Program-made: the position numbers and the translations under genes
Assembly (NCBI RefSeq): GCF_000817735.3
Contig: NZ_JTJC03000007.1
Coordinates: 124,001-188,000, forward strand
Length of the DNA stretch: 64,000 bases
Direction: 5' to 3'
Origin: Scytonema millei VB511283
GTDB lineage: Bacteria; Cyanobacteriota; Cyanobacteriia; Cyanobacteriales; Chroococcidiopsidaceae
Shown: positions 26,868-35,164 of the stretch, one piece after another
Position numbering within the stretch: position 1 is the first letter of the stretch
Layout of the letters: every line of letters begins with the position of its first letter
The notes under the pieces: model-generated
What the model was told of the DNA's origin: nothing
Database searches by the model: none
The model's input: only the letters and a program-made list of their open reading frames with translations

Positions 26868-26943
26868 TCAGTGACCAGTTAATCCCGACTCCCGACTCCC
26901 ACTCTTCCACTCCCGACTCTCCACCACGCACCACTTTCTTACT

Positions 26944-28431
26944 ATGGGCAAACCAACAGGCTTTATCGAATATCTCCGCGAAGTAGCTTCAGAAATTGCG
27001 CCACGCGATCGCATCCACAACTGGGACGAGTTTCACATCCACATGCCAGAGGAGAAACTTCGCACCCAAGGCGCACGTTGTATGGATTGTGGCGTACCGT
27101 TTTGCCACACGGGTACGGTCATCAGTGGCATGGCAAGCGGTTGTCCGATTAATAACTTGATTCCTGAGTGGAACGACCTGATCTATCGCGGACTCTGGCG
27201 CGAAGCACTCGATCGCCTGCACAAAACCAACAATTTTCCTGAATTTACAGGGCGCGTCTGTCCTGCACCGTGCGAAGGTGCTTGCGTACTGGGAATTAAC
27301 AATCCTCCCGTGACAATTAAGAATATTGAAAATGCGATCGCCGATAAAGGTTGGGAAGCAGGTTGGATCGAACCCCATCCCCCAGAAAAGCGCACGGGTA
27401 AGAAAGTTGCTGTTGTCGGTTCGGGTCCGGCAGGACTGTGTGCCGCAGCGCAACTCAATACAGCAGGACATTGGGTAACGGTATTTGAACGCGCCGATCG
27501 CCCTGGCGGATTGCTGATGTATGGTATTCCCAATATGAAACTCGACAAGCGGGAAGTCGTCCAGCGCCGCCTCAATATTTTGGAACAGGAAGGCGTGAAA
27601 TTTGTTTGCAACACCGAAATTGGCAAAGATTTACCTGCGGCAGATCTTTTAAAAGAATTTGATGCTGTAGTCCTCTGCGTCGGTGCGACCAAACCCCGCG
27701 ACTTACCGATCGAAGGACGAGAACTGAAGGGAATTCACTTCGCAATGGATTTCCTCACTGCCAACACCCAAGCAATTCTAGATAACCACAGAGGCGATAA
27801 TTTCATCTCTGCTGCCGATAAAGATGTCGTGATTATTGGTGGTGGCGATACTGGAACTGATTGCGTCGGCACGTCGATCCGCCACAGTTGTAACAGCATC
27901 GTCCAATTGGAAATTATGCCCCAACCACCCCTCACCCGTGCCGCGAATAACCCGTGGCCCGAATATCCCAAAATCTACAAAATGGATTACGGGCAGGAAG
28001 AAGCTGCGGCTAAATTTGGCGCTGACCCCCGCACATACATCACCACTGCTACCAAATTTGAGGGCGACGAGAACGGCTGCGTCAAAGCGGTCCATACCGT
28101 ACAAATAGAGTGGACGAAAAACGAAAAAGGACAGTTTGTTCCACAGCAAGTTCCTGGTACAGAAAAAGTTATCCCCGCCCAACTCGTTCTACTAGCAATG
28201 GGTTTCCTCGGACCCGAACAACCTCTAATTGATGCCTTGGGACTCGATCGCGACCCCCGCAGCAATATTAAAGCAGACTACGGTAAATATGCTACCAGCA
28301 TCCCTGGAGTCTTTGCCGCTGGCGATTGTCGTCGCGGACAAAGCTTAGTCGTCTGGGCATTCAACGAGGGTCGCGGTGCAGCCCGCGAGTGCGACCTCTA
28401 TCTCATGGGTAGCACGGATTTACCTTTTTAA
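26944..28431 (+). CDS. gltD: Glutamate synthase small subunit
   Basis: Flavoprotein that takes electrons from NAD(P)H and passes them through iron-sulfur clusters to GltB. The N-terminal ferredoxin-like domain has cysteines C46, C49, C54, C67 (CMDCGVPFC...GCP) and a second set in [14 protein letters not shown]-binding [10 protein letters not shown] (about 157) and a nucleotide-binding [12 protein letters not shown] follow. The C-terminal FAD motif is [24 protein letters not shown]. The 495 aa are standard. It is separated from gltB by 76 bp of CCCGACT-type repeats. The ATG at 26944 has no strong ribosome-binding site. Confidence 0.96.
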   Translation: MGKPTGFIEYLREVASEIAPRDRIHNWDEFHIHMPEEKLRTQGARCMDCGVPFCHTGTVISGMASGCPINNLIPEWNDLIYRGLWREALDRLHKTNNFPEFTGRVCPAPCEGACVLGINNPPVTIKNIENAIADKGWEAGWIEPHPPEKRTGKKVAVVGSGPAGLCAAAQLNTAGHWVTVFERADRPGGLLMYGIPNMKLDKREVVQRRLNILEQEGVKFVCNTEIGKDLPAADLLKEFDAVVLCVGATKPRDLPIEGRELKGIHFAMDFLTANTQAILDNHRGDNFISAADKDVVIIGGGDTGTDCVGTSIRHSCNSIVQLEIMPQPPLTRAANNPWPEYPKIYKMDYGQEEAAAKFGADPRTYITTATKFEGDENGCVKAVHTVQIEWTKNEKGQFVPQQVPGTEKVIPAQLVLLAMGFLGPEQPLIDALGLDRDPRSNIKADYGKYATSIPGVFAAGDCRRGQSLVVWAFNEGRGAARECDLYLMGSTDLPF

Positions 28432-28470
28432 CAGTTATCAGTGATTAGTGACTAGTGACTAGAAAAGAGT

Positions 28471-28519
28471 CCAGCCACCAGCCACTAGCCACCAACCACT
28501 AGCCACCAGCCACTAGCCA
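28471..28519. repeat. CCAGCCA/CTAGCCA heptamer array
   Basis: Seven near-perfect 7-bp units (CCAGCCA, CTAGCCA, CCAACCA) directly abut the start codon at 28521. Related units lie near 20780-20806 and 37072-37100. Confidence 0.85.
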
Positions 28520-28520
28520 T

Positions 28521-28733
28521 ATGACCAAGATCTCTCCCAGAACTATCTATCACAACCTCAGACTGTTGGAACAGGTTAATGCTGCCACTAGTGCTGTTTA
28601 CAGACAACTGGCACAAGAAGTCCTAGCCGATCCAGAAGTGGAACTCGTCTGGCGACAGGCGATCGCTAATCGACTCAACCACGCCAACCACCTACTCGAA
28701 ATGCAGATGGCTAACGATAACGATAGTTATTAA
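28521..28733 (+). CDS. Small conserved cyanobacterial protein, function unknown
   Basis: 70 aa, mostly helical (RTIYHNLRLLEQVNAATSAVYRQLAQEVLADPEVELVWRQAIANRLNHANHLLEMQ), soluble, no Cys, no recognised motif. The normal codon use, GCGATCGC inside the frame and compact amphipathic helices argue for a real gene. It follows gltD by 89 bp on the same strand and could be read through from it, but repeats lie between. No function is proposed. Confidence 0.65.
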   Translation: MTKISPRTIYHNLRLLEQVNAATSAVYRQLAQEVLADPEVELVWRQAIANRLNHANHLLEMQMANDNDSY

Positions 28734-28744
28734 GGCTAAGAAAG

Positions 28745-28780
28745 GTTAACAGTTGACGGTTAACGGTTAACCGTTAACCT
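28745..28780. repeat. GGTTAAC tandem repeat at a gene end
   Basis: AGTTGAC/GGTTAAC/CGTTAAC units that also make nested palindromes. The minus-strand gene ending at 28767 takes its last codons (VNG) and stop from this array. A similar array lies at 32980-33005. Confidence 0.75.
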
Positions 28781-29225
28781 CAAAGTCGATTTCTCGACAT
28801 TTTGCCTCAGCGTCTTTAAATGCTGCGGCATAATCAGCACCACCTAGCATGACATCGCCATAATACTCGTAAGGGGCTTCTCCATATACGGGTAAGGGGT
28901 CGTCTTCGGGGTAATCTTCTTTTGACTCTTCTATGGTTGCCTTGAGTTGTGGCACGGTGAGGCGCTGGGCGGGGAAGTAATAGAGTGTTTCAATGTGGCG
29001 ATCGAGATGGGGAAACGTCGGATCGACAATGCGATCGCCTAGTTCGAGCCAGCCATACTCTACCATTTCACACGCTGCGCTGGCAAAGACTAAAAAGCCT
29101 TGCACGTAGACCGATCCCTCCATCAGCAGCGCGGCTTTGTAGGCATTATCAAAACATTTAGTTGCCTTACTCTTAATCCGTTTGGCAACTTCCATCGAAA
29201 GAGGCACATCTAAAACTTTACTCAT
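28767..29225 (-). CDS. Conserved hypothetical protein
   Basis: 152 aa, soluble. An N-terminal helical region (VPLSMEVAKRIKSKATKCFDNAYKAALLMEGSVYVQGFLVFASAACEMVEYGWLELGDRIVDPTFPHL) is followed by an acidic half rich in Pro, Tyr and Asp (KEDYPEDDPLPVYGEAPYEYYGDVMLGGADYAAAFKDAEAKCREIDFEVNG). I do not recognise the family. The VYVQGFLV...EYGWLELGDRIVDPT arrangement resembles small proteins that cover a ligand pocket, which is only an impression. The C-terminus is trimmed or extended by the GGTTAAC array. Confidence 0.7.
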   Translation of the reverse strand: MSKVLDVPLSMEVAKRIKSKATKCFDNAYKAALLMEGSVYVQGFLVFASAACEMVEYGWLELGDRIVDPTFPHLDRHIETLYYFPAQRLTVPQLKATIEESKEDYPEDDPLPVYGEAPYEYYGDVMLGGADYAAAFKDAEAKCREIDFEVNG

Positions 29226-29275
29226 AACCAGCTTTTGTTACATCTCAATTTCAATTCTTGAATGTTTTGACTTTT

Positions 29276-29339
29276 GTACGGGCGGGTTTACCAATTGTCT
29301 CTGACTACGACCAAATATTGCTGGCAAACCCGCCCCTAC
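29276..29339. repeat. 64-bp GGGCGGGTTT inverted-repeat element, intergenic copy D
   Basis: Ends GTACGGGCGGGTTTA and CAAACCCGCCCCTAC. Lies between the 5' side of the 152-aa gene and the 3' end of the SDR gene. Its centre (ATTGTCTCTGACTACGAC) resembles the menD copy (GATGTCTCTTGGCTCGT). Confidence 0.85.
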
Positions 29340-29354
29340 GAATGCATGTCTCAA

Positions 29355-30038
29355 TCAAACCGGAACCGTCAACGGCATACCATTATCCTTTGCGCTCAAT
29401 TTCAGTAGAAATGGTACGGCTTGCTTCACCCAATCTTTTATCGCAGTATAAGCCGCTGCTTCTTCTCCATAACAAATTTCCAGCATATCTGTATGAATAA
29501 TGCCAGGGTTGAGGGGAATTGCTGCCATCCCAGCGGGTAATTCCTGCGCTAAAGACCTAGTGAGTCCCTCGATTGCCCATTTTGAAGCACAGTATGTGGC
29601 AACTTCTGGAGAAGTGGAACGACCCCAACCAGAACTTAAGTTGACAATGACACCCCGATTTTTCTCCTTCATGGCGGGGACAAAGTGACGGATAACGTTT
29701 ACGACTCCCTTGATATTGACATCAATAAGGCGATCGCATTCTTCCACGGGAATTTGCCAAAGTGGGGCTAGAGGATTAATTATAGCTGCATTATTAATTA
29801 GTAAATCTGGCACACCGTGACGCGAAAGTACTTGTTCTGCCCAAGTTTTCACCTGCTGGTTATCGGCAACGTTTACTACCATAAAATCGTGCGGCGAATT
29901 ATGCTGCTGAGATAGTTTTGCTACTGCTGCCTCAGAACGGGCGCAACCTACAACTGCATGTCCGGCTTGAATGAATCCTTCCGTCATGGCAAGCCCCAAA
30001 CCGCGACTTACCCCCGTGATGACAATCAGTTTAGTCAT
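29355..30038 (-). CDS. Short-chain dehydrogenase/reductase
   Basis: Classical SDR oxidoreductase of 227 aa. Cofactor motif TGVSRGLG (G9, G13, G15), NNAA (N82-A85), and the active site with S135/S136, Y149 and K153 (YCASK). No Arg/Lys pair fixes NADPH versus NADH preference. The substrate is unknown. The C-terminus is a little short, ending just after the substrate loop region. It is divergent from the methyltransferase remnant. Confidence 0.9.
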   Translation of the reverse strand: MTKLIVITGVSRGLGLAMTEGFIQAGHAVVGCARSEAAVAKLSQQHNSPHDFMVVNVADNQQVKTWAEQVLSRHGVPDLLINNAAIINPLAPLWQIPVEECDRLIDVNIKGVVNVIRHFVPAMKEKNRGVIVNLSSGWGRSTSPEVATYCASKWAIEGLTRSLAQELPAGMAAIPLNPGIIHTDMLEICYGEEAAAYTAIKDWVKQAVPFLLKLSAKDNGMPLTVPV

Positions 30039-30123
30039 GATGAAACTTAGCGTAACTTTACTTTACTAAAAAACTGGTTTGCAGTAGTAGAAAGCGTACT
30101 TCCCCCTCAAATTATCTTACGAA

Positions 30124-30407
30124 ATGCTTGAAGCTAATAGTCTTGCTACCTGGTTTAGAGAAGAACAGCAAAAAACTGAAACTTGGTATCTTGCATCTAC
30201 CAATCCTTACCAACAGTCAGGTTGGGGAAGCACGCCCGAACGCTGGCGCTGCGGACGAGTAGTTACAGTAACCGCAGCCGTCTGCAACAAACTTTTGACG
30301 TTACTCAATATCTCAAACAACTTGGTTATCCTGTAACAGGAAATGTTAGCAGTCAAGAAGAAGATGGTTGGATACTGACTCGTGTTGCATGGATAGAAAA
30401 GCATTAA
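30124..30407 (+). pseudogene. Internally deleted SAM-dependent methyltransferase remnant
   Basis: Two adjoining frames read as the two ends of one protein. Frame 1 (from ATG 30124) gives LATWFREEQQKTETWYLASTNPYQQSGWGSTPERWRCGR, like the N-terminus of a class I methyltransferase just before its SAM motif. After about 30265 a different frame gives LQQTFDVTQYLKQLGYPVTGNVSSQEEDGWILTRVAWIEKH, like the C-terminal strand pair of the same family. The SAM-binding core is absent. I read this as a frame-changing internal deletion of roughly 100 or more codons. The family match is from recall, not a search. Confidence 0.5.
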
Positions 30408-30412
30408 ACCAA

Positions 30413-31351
30413 CTAGCGCCAATCATCTAAAACAAATATATCAGGACGATGATATCCTGACTGATTTGGTCTGTGCATTGCGACTCCAGTAATCTCCGTC
30501 CGAAAATCCCGCGCTATCATCCGGCGGTATGCTTCATGATGACTCGTATTCACCCCAGCGACTAAGCGCGACATACTCATCTGTACGGTCAAAGTTTCGC
30601 ACAGATCTAATAATTGCTCGAATCTTTCCTCTACATTCTGTCCCAAACGGACAGCCCCAAATTTAACATAGCAAGTATCGCCGCCCGCCTCAGTTCCTGC
30701 ACCGCAATGACAAACAGCCAACCCTGCTAAACCCTTCTCATCCCCAAAGAAAACTGTGTCACCCAGTTTTTGTGTGTGTACGGTAATAATTTCTGGCGAC
30801 AGATCTAATCCTGGATAAATGTTATCCGTAAGAGTAAAACCCTCTTTTAAAATGCTCGATCGCTGCTCTCGATCCATTTGAGAATATCTTATAACTTGCG
30901 GCACTGACTGAGGCTGTTGTACGGTTTTAGCCATAATTACAGTTAAGAACCGCTGCCAAAATCCAAATTTTTGATACAGTGCGTGGTGCTTGGAACTGTT
31001 AGGAAAGGTAAATAAACCTGCCTGGTGGATATTCCATGTATCGAAGCATTCTACAACTGGTTCGATGAGACGCTGAGCAATCTTTTGGTTCCACCAATCG
31101 GGATGAACGCTGAGAGGACCAAAAGACGCGCAACTACCCCACCGAGTTGCTAAATTAGATCCTATAATGCCATCTGCGATCGCTGCAAAAGCAGATGATG
31201 GATTTGCGTGCCAACGACCTCGGATAAAGTTTGCATCGCCGCCAAACTCCATTGGATCGGGCAGTCCGATAAAAGTGCCGAAAGCCAATTTAAAAACGCG
31301 ATCTGCTGCGGGGAGTTCGCTTTCTTGAAGTTCGCGGATTGAGACTTCCAT
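30413..31351 (-). CDS. GNAT-family N-acetyltransferase
   Basis: 312 aa. The N-terminal GNAT fold has an acetyl-CoA loop-like segment GPLSVHPDWWNQKIAQRLIEPVVECF (about 78-103), where the usual R/Q-x-x-G-x-G/A is degenerate (WWNQKIA). A second GNAT-like half (about 180-312, LAVCHCGAGTEAGGDTCYVKFGAV...YRRMIARDFRTEITGVAMHRPN) suggests a tandem GNAT protein. The substrate is unknown. It converges on the methyltransferase remnant 5 bp away. Confidence 0.8.
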   Translation of the reverse strand: MEVSIRELQESELPAADRVFKLAFGTFIGLPDPMEFGGDANFIRGRWHANPSSAFAAIADGIIGSNLATRWGSCASFGPLSVHPDWWNQKIAQRLIEPVVECFDTWNIHQAGLFTFPNSSKHHALYQKFGFWQRFLTVIMAKTVQQPQSVPQVIRYSQMDREQRSSILKEGFTLTDNIYPGLDLSPEIITVHTQKLGDTVFFGDEKGLAGLAVCHCGAGTEAGGDTCYVKFGAVRLGQNVEERFEQLLDLCETLTVQMSMSRLVAGVNTSHHEAYRRMIARDFRTEITGVAMHRPNQSGYHRPDIFVLDDWR

Positions 31352-31444
31352 AACTAGGGTATCTCTTGAAGGGCGATCGGGTTATATCTTCCTTCATTAC
31401 CCTTCAATACCTCATAAAGTCACAGAAAGTTTAAATAATATAGG

Positions 31445-31885
31445 TTAGCAACATTCTTCTTCGCTGTAATCGCAATCGATGTAGTCAATTCGCTGGCAAT
31501 CGTATTGACCTTTAATATTGCTGTTATAAAATCTTCCTAAAGAATCGGTTTCTTGTAAAGCTTCCCAAGTTTCCGGTTCTACATCTACATACTGATATAC
31601 ACTGCCACTACTAAACTCAACTTGTAAGATGCGATCGGTGCAGTCATAACCAATTGATGTTGCCATTGTAGATTGAACTGGTAGCAATTTTAGAGGTTCA
31701 GATGCAGCAGGTAATGCATTGGTATTAACCAAAGAATTGACGTGTTGCAAACCTTCATAAGCCTCGATCGGGGCGGGAACTTCCACTAACTCAAACTCAT
31801 CTCCTCGGTCGATTAATAGTCCTAAATAACCATCTGAATGACCGACAGCTACAAGATTACCCAGATCGAGCTTAGAGAACTTCAT
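31445..31885 (-). CDS. KTSC-domain protein
   Basis: 146 aa. A C-terminal KTSC-type domain (about 75-135, IGYDCTDRILQVEFSSGSVYQYVDVEPETWEALQETDSLGRFYNSNIKGQYDCQRI) follows an N-terminal region of unknown fold. KTSC domains occur alone or next to RNA-binding modules; the role is unknown. I chose ATG 31885 (MKFSKLDLGNLVAVGHSDG). The frame stays open upstream to 31933 but that part looks non-coding. The C-terminus ends in a CC pair. Confidence 0.72.
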   Translation of the reverse strand: MKFSKLDLGNLVAVGHSDGYLGLLIDRGDEFELVEVPAPIEAYEGLQHVNSLVNTNALPAASEPLKLLPVQSTMATSIGYDCTDRILQVEFSSGSVYQYVDVEPETWEALQETDSLGRFYNSNIKGQYDCQRIDYIDCDYSEEECC

Positions 31886-32158
31886 CAGGATTCTAACCCT
31901 CTGTATTTTTAGTACAATTGTACTTAAAAGCATGTGTTTTGTATAGTATTAAGGCGACATACTGCTCTCTTGCTTGCCCCTTGCGAAGCAAGGCTTACTC
32001 AAAATACGTACGCTGTCTCAGGTGAAAAGCTACAGATTTAAGCCTGAGTTATATTTAAACTTTTATTTCTATTAACTAAGTTTCATTGCTATTTCGATCT
32101 AAATCTACAAAAATCTTTCAGTATTATAAAATACATAGTTTCGGAGTATACAAATAAT

Positions 32159-32299
32159 ATGGCAAATTTAAATAGACTGGTACAAGGTGTATCGCAGCAA
32201 TTCAGCCAAAATTCTTTGAGTTGGGGTTCTCTATTGGTTTGGATAAGTGCGTTAGTCGTGATAATGATGTTAATGGTAAGATTTTCTCAGGTTTATTAA
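32159..32299 (+). CDS. 46-aa single-TM protein
   Basis: Small frame MANLNRLVQGVSQQFSQNSLSWGSLLVWISALVVIMMLMVRFSQVY: an amphipathic start, then one strong TM helix (about 22-40). A GGAG motif lies 12 nt upstream and a terminator-like hairpin follows (32331-32380). It stands alone between two minus-strand genes in AT-rich DNA. These traits suit a real small membrane protein, but no family is recognised. Confidence 0.45.
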   Translation: MANLNRLVQGVSQQFSQNSLSWGSLLVWISALVVIMMLMVRFSQVY

Positions 32300-32330
32300 G
32301 TTTGTTGTGCTTATTTTAAAAAACAATATA

Positions 32331-32380
32331 GCAGGGAGCATCTTACAAGAGCATTTTGCACTTGTAGGACGCTCCCTAGC
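32331..32380. terminator. Long stem-loop between the 46-aa gene and the 171-aa gene
   Basis: GCAGGGAGC (32331-32339) pairs with GCTCCCTAGC; inside it TACAAG pairs with CTTGTA. This gives a two-part stem of about 15 bp around an 11-nt loop. A-rich DNA precedes it and no strong T-tract follows, so it may be a bidirectional transcription barrier or another dispersed hairpin repeat. Confidence 0.45.
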
Positions 32381-32391
32381 AACAAGATTTA

Positions 32392-32907
32392 CTATCGACG
32401 CTCGATAATATTTCTACCCCAATTACCGCGATCGCCCGTACCAGTCCAGTAGTACCAAAAAAATTTTGGCGTGAGTCTTTTCACTGGATGAGGTTCTAAT
32501 TGATATCTTTGTGCTACCATCGCTCCATTAATTCCCCTCAACGCCTCGCGATTAGTATAGCCCAAATGGTCTTTAGAAATCTCAATTTGTTGAGCGCGAC
32601 GAAAGTTAATTAAAGCCGTATTGTAATCACCCCTAATTCCAGCTCGAATTCCAGTTTTCATTAAGCGCGTATAGTCTTTCCCATACCCAGGAATAATTGC
32701 TAATGGTGGTGGTAAGCAAGTACTATCTTTTGCTTTGCGGCTAGGAACTGCACCAACTGGAACGGGGTAAAAAATCTTACAGTCTGATGGGTTGTTTTTA
32801 TAAAAACTACTGCGAAAATACTTCGGCTCTCTTGTTGTTTGAGCCTGAGTCGGTATCGCTGTTGCGATCGCAATTAAAGTTGCTAAGGTAGCAGAAATTC
32901 TTTTCAT
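32392..32907 (-). CDS. Secreted hypothetical protein with TPR-like helices
   Basis: 171 aa with an N-terminal signal peptide (MKRISATLATLIAIATAIPTQAQ, cleavage near AQA/QT). A two-Cys region (C43, C64) follows, then a helical segment GIRAGIRGDYNTALINFRRAQQIEI that looks like one TPR repeat, then NREALRGINGAMVAQRY. The C-terminus is aromatic (TPKFFWYYWTGTGDRGNWGRNIIERR). Probably periplasmic; function unknown. The repeat DNA upstream separates it from menD. Confidence 0.7.
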   Translation of the reverse strand: MKRISATLATLIAIATAIPTQAQTTREPKYFRSSFYKNNPSDCKIFYPVPVGAVPSRKAKDSTCLPPPLAIIPGYGKDYTRLMKTGIRAGIRGDYNTALINFRRAQQIEISKDHLGYTNREALRGINGAMVAQRYQLEPHPVKRLTPKFFWYYWTGTGDRGNWGRNIIERR

Positions 32908-32970
32908 CAGTTATCACCTATCAACTATAGCAAGCCTAAACGATTCGTGAATTTCGCGTGTCGATTGCTG

Positions 32971-33091
32971 ACAGTTGACAGTTAACCGTTAACCGTTAAC
33001 CGTCAACCACCACAACGAGCTTGTTCACGATTCAAACAGGATCGCTATATCAGTTATCAGTGACAAATGACAAATGACGAATGACAAATGA
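32971..33091. repeat. GTTAACC, CAGTTAT and ACAAATG heptamer arrays
   Basis: Three kinds of 7-bp array in succession: about 32978-33005 (AGTTAAC/CGTTAAC), about 33051-33062 (CAGTTAT) and 33061-33091 (TGACAAA/TGACGAA). They fill the gap before the end of menD. Confidence 0.85.
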
Positions 33092-33104
33092 CCAATATCT
33101 AACT

Positions 33105-34913
33105 TCAAATTCCTTTGACAAATTTTGCTAAATTTGCTTGTCGCCATTGAGCATCAGCTTTTCTGTTCGTTCTCAACTCTAAAACTCGAATCCCACTTGC
33201 TGGTAAAAACTTTAGCCTTTGTTGCAAATCTTCCCAAGTGGTAATTAATTCATGTTCTACACCATAAGTCTGACAAAGGCAAGCAAAATTAATATCTTGT
33301 GGCGTAGCAAAAAACTCTTCAAAGGGTGGATCGAACTGAGAAATTGGCAGCATTTCAAAAATTCCGCCACCATTGTTATTAATCAGCACAATTGTTAAAT
33401 GACCCTTAAGTTTTTTGCCAATGAGAAAGCCATTGGTATCGTGCAATAAAGCTAAGTCTCCAGTTAACATGACACTGCTTTGATTGTGATGAGCAATTCC
33501 TAAAGCAGTAGATAAAGTACCATCAATGCCATTTGCGCCTCGATTCACAAAAGGTCGCACGCCGGAATTACTAGGCATCCAAAAAAATTCTACATCGCGC
33601 ACGGGCATACTATTGGCAATAAACAGTGACGTACCAGGGGGGAGTATTTGAGAGAGCATCCAAGCTACCTTACCTTCAAACGGCTGATTCAGATTTGCGA
33701 TCGCCCCGTCTACAACACCTCTTACCTTAGTCTCTAAGTCGCACCATAACTGAAGATAGTCGCTAGGCAACTTTGGCTCCGTAGGATAGATTTGAGCTAA
33801 CTGTTCCACACAAAGGCGCAAATGAGTCGTTTTGCCATGTAGAGGGTCTAGATTTTGGTCGCTAGGATCGACAATCCAACGCTGCGGTTGAGTGCGATCG
33901 AGCCAACTACGTAATTCTTTACTTGTCGGCAATTCCCCGATTTGGATCGCCACATCAGGCTTGAGTTTATCTGCTAGTTGCGGCTGGCGGAGAATTAAAT
34001 CGTAGGTAGAAATGAGATAAGGATTGAGTTCGGCATAGTTTCTTGCTGGAGATAACCCTTCCGCTAGAACTGGGAACTTCAGTGTTTTAGCAAGTTGAGC
34101 GATCGCCCCACAATATTCTCGCGGGTTCTGTGGTTGGGCAATCCCAGCGATGATAATGCCGCGTTCGAGTTGTTGCCAGGAGACGGGTAGGGGTGGGTTT
34201 AACCCAGATGTCTCTTGGCTCGTAAACAATCTAGACAAACCCACCCGTACAGGAGTCGTAGGGGCGATCGGCTGTGCGTCCGCACGGAGATCGGCTTCGA
34301 TCCCAGCAAAAAAGTCGTCTAATTCTAGTTGAGAGGATATAAATTCAGCATTATCGCCATCGGGTATGGGTGCGAGGGGGTCGCGAAAAGGTATATTGAG
34401 ATGAACGACACCAGGGACGGGGTATAGCGCTCGTTCCCATGCATAAATCGCTGTTTGACGCAAATATCGGAGCGTCGAGATTTCTAAAGATGGTAGAGCT
34501 AATTCTGCTTGCCAGTTAGGATAAGAGCCAAATAACTTTAACTGATCGATCGTTTGTCCAGAATGGCAGTGTCTCAATTCAGGAGGTCGATCGGCTGTTA
34601 GAACTATTAAAGGCACTCGACTTTCCCTTGCTTCCACGATCGCGGGATAGCAGTTAACTCCAGCCGTACCGGAGGTGACGACGACAATTACAGGTTTACT
34701 CGTTTGTTTAGCAATTCCCAAGGCGAAAAAGGCAGCAGAACGCTCATCTAACACGGAAATTGCCTCAACTTCTGAGGCTTGCACAAAAGCAATTGTCAGT
34801 GGAGTAGAGCGCGAACCAGGACAAATGACAGCAGTAGTGAGTCCCAACCGTCGCCATGTTTCTACCAAAATAGAGGCACAAGCAGAATTTGTATTTCTTA
34901 AATCGATTGACAT
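33105..34913 (-). CDS. menD: SEPHCHC synthase (menaquinone/phylloquinone biosynthesis)
   Basis: Thiamine-diphosphate enzyme that joins 2-oxoglutarate-derived succinyl semialdehyde to isochorismate, a step to phylloquinone of photosystem I. N-terminal Pyr domain (CPGSRSTPLTIAF, DERSAAFFALGIAK), middle domain, and C-terminal PP domain with GDLALLHDTNGF and NNNGGGIFEMLP. The 602 aa exceed the usual length by about 20, because residues about 222-243 (LSRLFTSQETSGLNPPLPV) come from an in-frame copy of the 64-bp repeat element. No other men gene is nearby. Confidence 0.95.
   Translation of the reverse strand: MSIDLRNTNSACASILVETWRRLGLTTAVICPGSRSTPLTIAFVQASEVEAISVLDERSAAFFALGIAKQTSKPVIVVVTSGTAGVNCYPAIVEARESRVPLIVLTADRPPELRHCHSGQTIDQLKLFGSYPNWQAELALPSLEISTLRYLRQTAIYAWERALYPVPGVVHLNIPFRDPLAPIPDGDNAEFISSQLELDDFFAGIEADLRADAQPIAPTTPVRVGLSRLFTSQETSGLNPPLPVSWQQLERGIIIAGIAQPQNPREYCGAIAQLAKTLKFPVLAEGLSPARNYAELNPYLISTYDLILRQPQLADKLKPDVAIQIGELPTSKELRSWLDRTQPQRWIVDPSDQNLDPLHGKTTHLRLCVEQLAQIYPTEPKLPSDYLQLWCDLETKVRGVVDGAIANLNQPFEGKVAWMLSQILPPGTSLFIANSMPVRDVEFFWMPSNSGVRPFVNRGANGIDGTLSTALGIAHHNQSSVMLTGDLALLHDTNGFLIGKKLKGHLTIVLINNNGGGIFEMLPISQFDPPFEEFFATPQDINFACLCQTYGVEHELITTWEDLQQRLKFLPASGIRVLELRTNRKADAQWRQANLAKFVKGI
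34187..34250. repeat. 64-bp GGGTGGGTTT inverted-repeat element inside menD (copy C)
   Basis: Ends GTAGGGGTGGGTTTA and CAAACCCACCCGTAC keep base pairing through compensatory changes (G-T-G against C-A-C) relative to the other copies. AGGAGTCGTAGGGGC follows directly, the same motif that borders the gltB copy. Confidence 0.88.
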
Positions 34914-34941
34914 TGCGATCGCACAAACTATTAAGTAGTCA

Positions 34942-34989
34942 TCAGTTATCAGTTACCAGTTATCAGTTACCAGTTATCAGTTATCAGTG
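34942..34989. repeat. CAGTTAT/CAGTTAC heptamer array
   Basis: Seven tandem units between menD and the FAH-family gene. Same unit as 13103-13141 and 37110-37135. No gene lies in 34914-35164. Confidence 0.85.
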
Positions 34990-35164
34990 ACTAGTAATTT
35001 CTCCTCTACCCCTCTCCCCACACTCCCCACACCACACTCCACACCCTGTTTACTACTCACTTCCCACTTTCTCTCGACTAATGAAAAAATGCTTTGTAAA
35101 ACTATCAACACAAAAATTCACGCTCAAACGCTAGAGTAAACGATCAGGTATCTAATAACACTTT

